This document shows positions 58,046-64,000 of a stretch of DNA of 64,000 nt, piece by piece. Both the position numbers and the translations under genes were made by a program. Origin of the DNA: Vibrio plantisponsor. Its GTDB lineage: Bacteria > Pseudomonadota > Gammaproteobacteria > Enterobacterales > Vibrionaceae. Each line of letters starts with the position of its first letter. The first letter of the stretch is position 1. The stretch spans positions 45,898-109,897 of the forward strand of contig NZ_JABEQC010000003.1 in NCBI RefSeq assembly GCF_013041605.1. Direction: 5' to 3'. The notes beneath the pieces are model-generated. The model saw only the letters and a list, made by a program, of their open reading frames with translations, was not told the origin of the DNA and ran no database searches.

Positions 58046-60796
58046 CTATTTCGCAAATTTTTCTAACGCTTGGTGTTTATCCATAGGTTTGAAGAAGTAA
58101 TAACCCTGAATTTCATCCACGTTCCAAACATTGAGCTTACGAAGCTGTGAAGCCGTTTCAACCCCTTCAGCCACGGTTGTCATACCGAGCTCCTGCGACA
58201 TGTGAATGATGTTCCTGACTAAGGTTTTTGCTTTGTCGTTGACATCCAAATTATCAATATAAGACTTATCCAGCTTGATGATATCAAGCGGGAAGTTACA
58301 CAGTGAACTGAATGACGAGTAGCCTGTACCAAAGTCGTCGAGCGCCAGTTGAACACCCAAAGATTTGATCGCTTCCATACGTTCAACGATCTCATCTTCA
58401 GCACCCAACAAAATACTTTCTGTTAGCTCCAGTACCAGTTGCCCTGGCAACAGTTGGTATTTCTCTATCAGGTTGACCAAGGTTTCCACCAAGCTCTTAT
58501 GGTGGAAATGAGGGGTCGACAAATTGACATGAATACTCATTCTGTTTTGCGAAGAACTGGTGCTCTTTTGCTGCATATCCCTGATAAACTCGCACGCCTG
58601 CTCTAGGATCACTTCACCGAGCTCAACAATTAATCGACGTTGCTCCGCCAGCGGGACAAACAGCCCAGGAGAGACCATTCCTAATGTTGGATGACGCCAT
58701 CTAGCCAGCGCTTCGAAACCGACAACCTGCCCAGTACTCGCGTTAACAATAGGTTGATAGTGCGCAACGATTTCGCCACTTTTTAGCGCTTTCATAATGT
58801 CGCGATTCAAAGCGAGTGACTCTTGTGATCTTTTAATCAGATTGTCATCAACCGTCACAAGCTCCCTTTTGCCTGTAAATTTCATTTCTGTCAGGGCATA
58901 AAGGCCGACATAGCTGAAATCTTCAAAGTTAGCAAAACTCGCAGAAGAACGAACAAACACCGCTTTTAAGCCAATATCGAACTCAAAACCAGAAACACTT
59001 ATCTTCGATGAATAACTTTCTAGCAACCGGTTTGCCATTCTTTGCAGCTGTCGATAATCCTTTTCTACGCACCATACTAAGAATTCATTTTCACTGATAC
59101 GGCCTGTGAACTCGTCACCAAATCGAATCAGCAAGTTATCAGCAAGGTGTTTTAAAACACTGTCATGGACCAGATGTCCGTAAACTTCATCGATTTCTTT
59201 AAGCCTTGATGCGTTGAAATAAACGATCGAGTAGTTCTGTTCTTGATCTGAACTTTGGAAAAAAACCTTAATAAGATTAATCACTGTCGGACGATTCAAT
59301 AATCCCGTTGCCGAATCTCGATGAGTGAGGGAGTCGATTAATACCGCTTGCTGTTTCTGCTCACTAATATCTTTTATCGACAACATAACCGCCATCTTGT
59401 CATCTTGCTCAAACTGAGTTGCTTCAATCACACAGTGAACGGTTTCGCCATAACTGTTGTTAAGCCCTGCTTCGAACTGACGTAACCCCTGACTCAAATT
59501 GATGAATAACTGTTCAGCACTGCAAATAGAGTCACTGCTGTGAGCACACAGCGTTTCTACATGCTGACCAACCAAATCACTGCGCTGATAGCCAAGTAAA
59601 TCTAACAATGCTTGGTTCACGTCTGCGATCATTTGATCGACTACAAGCACCATACCCAGTGTCTGGCTGTGGTATAGCGCTTCAAATTTTTGCAGCGTAT
59701 CTTTTAGTTTGCCTTCTGTTTTTGAGGAGTTGTTAGCCAAAAACTGCACTAAGGTCGTGATGCGTTCAAACTCATCCCGATGGCCTTCAAGGTTCACTTC
59801 ATCGCTTGATATCAGGGCTTTTATGTCCTGTTCAAAGTAGCTGAATCGCTTACCTACGTTGTTACGGAACAAAATGAAAATAACGATAGAAACCAGCGTT
59901 GTAACCACGCTAATAGCAAAGATGAGATAGTAAAAGACCGATTCACCTTTTTGATAGTAGGTACGCGACTCACGAGATTTTAAAGCAGCAATCTCTTCAC
60001 CATAGATATCGCTTAACGATGTATAGTGGTAAAGCTCTGAATCTGTTCGAAAAACATCTATATCATCGTGATCATCTATACCCTCTTCATGAATGTGTTC
60101 ATCAAGATGCTTAATCTCATCAAGATCGGTAATGATTGAGTTCTGAGCCGTTAAGATGCCAACAAAGTCAGAAGGGAAACGGTCAGACAAATGCTGCGCC
60201 CACAACATCCATCCGGCAAATTCTGATTCGCTGGTTCCGTTACGCACGGGAGTAATACTAACCACCCAGATATCGTCACCCTCACGGATTAATCCATAAG
60301 TACCTCTTTTCCCGCTGTCGAGAACGCGTTTCATTTTATCGAGATGTTGAGCAATGCCCTTATCTTGTAGCAATGTTTGTGTGAATGCTTTGGCATCTTC
60401 AATATCCCGCCCAAGGCCTGCTACATACTCATGCCGACTATTAATGAATGACATGAAGTCGAGCCCTAATGAGTCAAGGCTATCCATATACAAGTTGCGT
60501 TCTTCAAAACCAGTATCAGACTGAGTGAGCAGATCATAAGTCTCACTCCAATATGCCCAGTCATGGGAAGCTTCTTCCTGTCTGACACTCAATGAATCAA
60601 TCACAGCGAAGGCTTGTGAGCTAGCCCTGTGGATCTCAATATTTTCCAGTTCATTCAGACTGTATAGAAAGAAATAACGGGTAAGGAATAGGCTGCTGAA
60701 AATGATGCTAGCCAGACCAACTGCAAATAAAAATGCAGTTTTGGTATGTAGCGTAACAAAGCGAAAGCGAGAAGGTTTATTCAAGAAATGTATCAA
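58046..60796 (-). CDS. Membrane CHASE4-PAS-GGDEF-EAL c-di-GMP phosphodiesterase-like protein
   Basis: 916 residues. Membrane segment near 18-37, a periplasmic CHASE4-like sensor (about 45-285, with AFAVIDSLSVRQEEASHDWAY), a second span near 295-318, a PAS region near 365-480, then GGDEF and EAL. The GGDEF core is degenerate (GRISENEFLV near 562), so cyclase activity is unlikely. EAL is intact: VGFEALARWRHP near 694, DDFGTGYSS near 823 and KLDKSYID. It probably degrades c-di-GMP in answer to a periplasmic signal. Confidence 0.9.
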   Translation of the reverse strand: MIHFLNKPSRFRFVTLHTKTAFLFAVGLASIIFSSLFLTRYFFLYSLNELENIEIHRASSQAFAVIDSLSVRQEEASHDWAYWSETYDLLTQSDTGFEERNLYMDSLDSLGLDFMSFINSRHEYVAGLGRDIEDAKAFTQTLLQDKGIAQHLDKMKRVLDSGKRGTYGLIREGDDIWVVSITPVRNGTSESEFAGWMLWAQHLSDRFPSDFVGILTAQNSIITDLDEIKHLDEHIHEEGIDDHDDIDVFRTDSELYHYTSLSDIYGEEIAALKSRESRTYYQKGESVFYYLIFAISVVTTLVSIVIFILFRNNVGKRFSYFEQDIKALISSDEVNLEGHRDEFERITTLVQFLANNSSKTEGKLKDTLQKFEALYHSQTLGMVLVVDQMIADVNQALLDLLGYQRSDLVGQHVETLCAHSSDSICSAEQLFINLSQGLRQFEAGLNNSYGETVHCVIEATQFEQDDKMAVMLSIKDISEQKQQAVLIDSLTHRDSATGLLNRPTVINLIKVFFQSSDQEQNYSIVYFNASRLKEIDEVYGHLVHDSVLKHLADNLLIRFGDEFTGRISENEFLVWCVEKDYRQLQRMANRLLESYSSKISVSGFEFDIGLKAVFVRSSASFANFEDFSYVGLYALTEMKFTGKRELVTVDDNLIKRSQESLALNRDIMKALKSGEIVAHYQPIVNASTGQVVGFEALARWRHPTLGMVSPGLFVPLAEQRRLIVELGEVILEQACEFIRDMQQKSTSSSQNRMSIHVNLSTPHFHHKSLVETLVNLIEKYQLLPGQLVLELTESILLGAEDEIVERMEAIKSLGVQLALDDFGTGYSSFSSLCNFPLDIIKLDKSYIDNLDVNDKAKTLVRNIIHMSQELGMTTVAEGVETASQLRKLNVWNVDEIQGYYFFKPMDKHQALEKFAK

Positions 60797-61111
60797 CTCT
60801 CAAGTTAATATTTGCGATACAAATAACACATATCGCCTATAAATTTAATGATATATGTCTAGTTACAAAATGAAATAAATTATAAATCTCTTAAATATTT
60901 GGAACCAATACCTCTTTTTGAGTATTAATCTGCTGTTTAAACCATAATTTCTATGCGTTTTTGTCGGTCATTGAGCTTGTTCAGCTGTTTTCCTCCCTAC
61001 TTTCATCACATTTATATACGAAGCGCACAGATTAACGTCTACGCCAATGACGATTAGGTAATAGCCTGATAATTTGGCTTTTCTTCGTCTCAAACACTCG
61101 TAAGGATACCT
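60797..61111. other. Intergenic region, nothing specific seen
   Basis: About 315 bases between divergent genes, AT-rich in the half next to the EAL gene. It presumably holds both promoters. No repeat, RNA structure or small gene stands out. Confidence 0.5.
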
Positions 61112-61987
61112 ATGTTTGAACAAGTCGTTCGGATACTTTTCCCTGTAATGGCACTGGTCATTATTGGCTATTTCATTGGTCGCTGGCTCAAACCTGATTT
61201 CCGTCCGATTAACAGAATCAATATGGATGCCTTTGTTCCAGCTTTGGTATTCTCGTCACTCTCCACCATGCCACTTAGCCGCTCAGAACTTCCCCTGATT
61301 TATGCCTCTTTAATATCTGTGCTCATTCCCGGCTTACTTATGATTCCGATATGCAAACTAGGTAGTTGGAACTTCAAAGCTTGGGCTCCACTGCATATGT
61401 TTAGAAACAGCGGTAACTTAGCCATCCCACTGTTCACCTACGCATTCGGACAGCAAGCTCTTTCTTCTGCGGTACTGCTGTTTGTTGTTTCTGCCTGCTT
61501 ACACATCAGTATCGGGCTTGCAGTATTAAGTAAAGGAGGTTCATTTAAGCAGATCTTTACGGCCCCTGTGTTTATCGCTGCAGTTGCCGCTATGTGCATC
61601 AATTTATCAGGAACTCATGTCTGGGAACCGCTATATGAAGCAACAAAGCTGCTGGGTCAGGCTGCAGTGCCTGTGATGTTGCTGTCATTAGGCGCACAGA
61701 TGACCAATATGAAAATGGCGGGCATTAAAGTGGGACTGATCTCGACCGCTCAATCACTGTTTACAGGCGCGATCGCATTTAGCTGCATTTACTACTTCAT
61801 TCCTTTACCGCCCATGCAGTTAAAAATGATGGTGTTATTCACTATGCTTCCACCAGCAGTCATGAACTACCTGTTTGCGGAGCGATACAAGATTGAAGCA
61901 ACCAACGTCGCTTCAATGGTGTTGTTTGGTAATTTCCTCAGTATTTTCACCCTGCCTATGTTGCTCATTTTTGCCTTCTCACTGTAG
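61112..61987 (+). CDS. AEC-family (auxin efflux carrier-like) transporter
   Basis: 291 residues, about ten hydrophobic segments. VRILFPVMALVIIGYFIGRW at the start, INMDAFVPALVFSSLS, MFRNSGNLAIPLF near 98 (a family motif), PVMLLSLGAQM near 192 and PPAVMNYLFAERY near 250 match the AEC/malonate-type permease family. Substrate not predictable. Single gene with AGGATA before the ATG. Confidence 0.88.
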   Translation: MFEQVVRILFPVMALVIIGYFIGRWLKPDFRPINRINMDAFVPALVFSSLSTMPLSRSELPLIYASLISVLIPGLLMIPICKLGSWNFKAWAPLHMFRNSGNLAIPLFTYAFGQQALSSAVLLFVVSACLHISIGLAVLSKGGSFKQIFTAPVFIAAVAAMCINLSGTHVWEPLYEATKLLGQAAVPVMLLSLGAQMTNMKMAGIKVGLISTAQSLFTGAIAFSCIYYFIPLPPMQLKMMVLFTMLPPAVMNYLFAERYKIEATNVASMVLFGNFLSIFTLPMLLIFAFSL

Positions 61988-62099
61988 AGAATGCGATATG
62001 TAAACTTAGGTCAACCAAAGTAAAACTAGATAAAGTCGATGTCCTAGCCGAAGCCGCAGAACTACAATTAAACCATAAGAAACACATGGAATAATTGTC

Positions 62100-63413
62100 A
62101 TGAAAAAAATCACTCTTCTCATCATACTGTTATGGCTTCCATCTGTATGGCTTACATGGCAACCCGATGCCAATTACTTCTTCTGGCGTCATCAACTCAC
62201 CATGCTGACAGGCGCACTAGGCTTTGCTTATATGGCAGTGGCGATGCTGCTGGCGATGCGTATTCCAAGAGTCGAAGAATATGTAAACGGGCTAGATAAA
62301 GGCTATGCCATTCATAAACAGATGGGTATTGGTGCTCTAGTCACTATGGTTATGCACTGGGTACTGATTGAATCGCCGAAATGGCTTGTGAGTTTAGGTC
62401 TTATTGAGGGCCAACAGAAAAGACAACGTCTAGGTCAAATAGTGGAAGGTATAAACTGGACTCACTGGGCAAAAGTCGTTGGCGAATACACTTTTTATGT
62501 CTTTCTCGCGTTTGTTGCCATCAGTCTTATCCAAGCGATCAGCTATCGAAAATTCCGTCTGACCCACAAGCTGGGTGGTGCCATTTTCCTTGCAGGTTCG
62601 TTTCACAGTGTGTTTTTGCTTGATTATCAATGGAGTTCGGCTGGACTTAACTCGGTGATTTGGCTTGCCGCAATTGCAGGTTCTATCTGTGCGTTTGTTT
62701 CATTAATAGGTTCAATTGGTCGTGCTCGCATAGTCAATGGTCAAGTGACTGCTATTCAACGCATTCATGATCAAGCAAGCCAATCTCGGGTTTTGCACGT
62801 AAAAATAAAGCTCAATGAGGCGATGAAGTATCATGCTGGGCAGTTTGCTTATCTCAACTTCAATGATGGAGAAGCTCCACATCCGTTTTCAGTACTTAAT
62901 TACGATTCCCACAACCAAGAGATAGAGTTCGCGATCAAAGATCTCGGTGACTACACTCATGCGCTCTATGACTCTTTGTTGGTCGGCAGAGCCGTTGCTG
63001 TCGAAGGTGGCTATGGTCGCTTCCAAATACCAAAATCATCAAACCAAGTTTGGATTGGTGCTGGTATTGGTATCGTACCTTTTATAGCGTGGCTACACTA
63101 CTTGACTCACCTGCCTCATTCAACCAGCCGACACATCGATCTGTTCTACTGTCGGGACAATGATGACCAGACATACTTTGTTCACTTGCTGGAAAAATTA
63201 GTCAGCAAGCTGCCCAGTGTGAAGCTGCATATCTATACCGCCAGTCATAATGAGTTCCTATGCGCAGACCGAGTCGCTCAACACGTTGATTTGTCTCAAG
63301 CCAGCGTCAGTTTTTGTGGGCCGATTAACTTTGGTAACACACTGAAAAATAGACTTTTAGGCTTAGGGCTTAATAAACAAAACTATCATTCAGAACGGTT
63401 TGTAATGCGATAA
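62100..63413 (+). CDS. Ferric reductase-like membrane flavoprotein
   Basis: 437 residues. The N-terminal 200 hold about six membrane segments with paired His for heme (IHKQMGIG, MHWVLIES, HKLGGAIFLAGSFHSV). The C-terminal part is an FNR-type domain: YHAGQFAYLNFND, HPFSVLNYD (FAD binding) near 258 and IGAGIGIVPFIAWLHYL near 315 (NAD(P) binding), ending VSFCGPINFG. It resembles ferric-chelate reductase/NADPH-oxidase-like oxidoreductases moving electrons across the inner membrane. Acceptor unknown. Confidence 0.88.
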   Translation: MKKITLLIILLWLPSVWLTWQPDANYFFWRHQLTMLTGALGFAYMAVAMLLAMRIPRVEEYVNGLDKGYAIHKQMGIGALVTMVMHWVLIESPKWLVSLGLIEGQQKRQRLGQIVEGINWTHWAKVVGEYTFYVFLAFVAISLIQAISYRKFRLTHKLGGAIFLAGSFHSVFLLDYQWSSAGLNSVIWLAAIAGSICAFVSLIGSIGRARIVNGQVTAIQRIHDQASQSRVLHVKIKLNEAMKYHAGQFAYLNFNDGEAPHPFSVLNYDSHNQEIEFAIKDLGDYTHALYDSLLVGRAVAVEGGYGRFQIPKSSNQVWIGAGIGIVPFIAWLHYLTHLPHSTSRHIDLFYCRDNDDQTYFVHLLEKLVSKLPSVKLHIYTASHNEFLCADRVAQHVDLSQASVSFCGPINFGNTLKNRLLGLGLNKQNYHSERFVMR

Positions 63414-63434
63414 TATTGCAAGTAGAGGAAAACC

Positions 63435-63450
63435 GCGCAATCGTTTGCTT
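63435..63450. promoter_or_regulatory. PurR-box-like palindrome upstream of purT
   Basis: GCGCAATCGTTTGCTT matches the E. coli PurR consensus ACGCAAACGTTTGCGT at 13 of 16 positions, 67 bases before the purT start. purT is a PurR target in E. coli. Confidence 0.6.
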
Positions 63451-63516
63451 TTGCGAGATATTCCAGTATGATGACGGCAGTTTTTAGTGACTACTACAGA
63501 ATTAAAAGGAATATCT

Positions 63517-64000
63517 ATGTTTGGGACGGCTACACGTGAAAATGCAACCCGTGTACTTTTACTTGGCTCTGGTGAACTTGGCAAAGAAGTGGCAATTGAA
63601 TGTCAACGCTTAGGTCTGGAAGTGATTGCATGCGACCGCTATGCAGATGCACCGGCAATGCAAGTAGCTCACCGCAGCCATGTTCTCAATATGCTTGATG
63701 GTGATGCACTTCAGAAAATCATCGAACTAGAGAAACCTCACTACGTGGTTCCTGAAATTGAAGCTATCGCAACTCAAAAGTTGGTAGAACTTGAAGCACA
63801 AGGCTTGAATGTAGTTCCAACAGCGAGAGCAGCACGCCTTACCATGAACCGTGAAGGTATTCGTCGCCTTGCCGCTGAAGAACTTTCTCTGCCGACCTCT
63901 CCGTTTAAGTTTGCTGATAACTATGAGGATTTCGTCGCTGCGGTTCAACATGTGGGTATTCCATGTGTCTGTAAACCAGTCATGAGTTCTTCAGGCAAAG
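63517..64000 (+). CDS. purT: Formate-dependent GAR transformylase PurT (5' part, cut by window edge)
   Basis: 161 codons are visible from the ATG at 63517, with AAAAGGA upstream. [21 protein letters not shown] (ATP-grasp N-domain), [46 protein letters not shown] and [10 protein letters not shown] at the edge are PurT hallmarks. It makes formyl-GAR from formate, ATP and GAR in purine synthesis. The ATP-grasp core lies beyond the window. Confidence 0.95.
   Translation, partial: MFGTATRENATRVLLLGSGELGKEVAIECQRLGLEVIACDRYADAPAMQVAHRSHVLNMLDGDALQKIIELEKPHYVVPEIEAIATQKLVELEAQGLNVVPTARAARLTMNREGIRRLAAEELSLPTSPFKFADNYEDFVAAVQHVGIPCVCKPVMSSSGK

Overview
The window looks like a Vibrio chromosome (Vibrionaceae) carrying one complete-looking temperate prophage of about 42.9 kb. 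The host assignment rests on recognisable families in a Vibrio-like order: LapA-type adhesin with TolC and OmpA, btuCD, astE, cobTSU, sbcB, lrgAB, cdd and purT. No search was run. All family names come from reading motifs.

Left chromosomal flank (1-11.5 kb): the 5' end of a giant LapA/Bap-like type I secreted adhesin (minus strand, cut by the window edge), a divergent TolC plus OmpA-like pair, a DUF2750 protein, a MazG-like pyrophosphohydrolase, btuC-btuD (B12 uptake), astE, cobT-cobS-cobU (late cobalamin assembly) and a small Rossmann oxidoreductase.

Prophage (11,524-54,390): its ends are defined by a 16-bp direct repeat (22/24 over 24 bp). The repeat is the start of the sbcB coding sequence. 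The original first 14 codons of sbcB are stranded at the left end. At the right end the phage supplies a new start and first 8 codons, so sbcB stays open. From left to right the prophage holds: (i) an accessory left arm with unknown genes, a C4/CI-RNA-like leader plus antirepressor, an undescribed three-gene cassette (nucleotidyltransferase, coiled-coil protein, PLD-like protein), a DUF2441-like protein and a winged-helix protein; (ii) a second tyrosine recombinase coupled to the late operon; (iii) a P2-like contractile tail module, including an E/E' -1 frameshift; (iv) a lambda-like head module in the order Nu1-A-W-B, a protease-capsid fusion, then decoration and completion genes; (v) lysis genes (holin, Rz/Rz1, SAR endolysin) behind a lambda-like late promoter with two terminators; (vi) a two-gene PARIS-like defence cargo (AAA ATPase plus DUF4435/Toprim); (vii) a Q-like antiterminator, a MT-A70 methylase, a DnaC-like loader and a replication protein whose gene contains 23-bp iterons, probably the origin; (viii) a Cro/CI switch with three operators and a second operator-promoter cluster; (ix) a rightward early operon ending in an AlpA-like excisionase; (x) a HEPN cargo gene and the integrase.

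The most unusual signal is a family of about eight intergenic hairpins in both early operons. Their stems differ in sequence but still pair, the loop is constant (CTGACCA or CTTGACCAA), and each lies upstream of a start codon set in the context TGCAATGA. Other notable items are the three-gene cassette, the antirepressor leader with alternative pairing, and the in-frame sbcB attachment site.

Right flank (54.3-64 kb): sbcB, lrgA-lrgB, cdd, a CHASE4/PAS/GGDEF-EAL protein with a degenerate GGDEF, an AEC-family transporter, a ferric-reductase-like flavoprotein and the start of purT behind a PurR-box-like palindrome.
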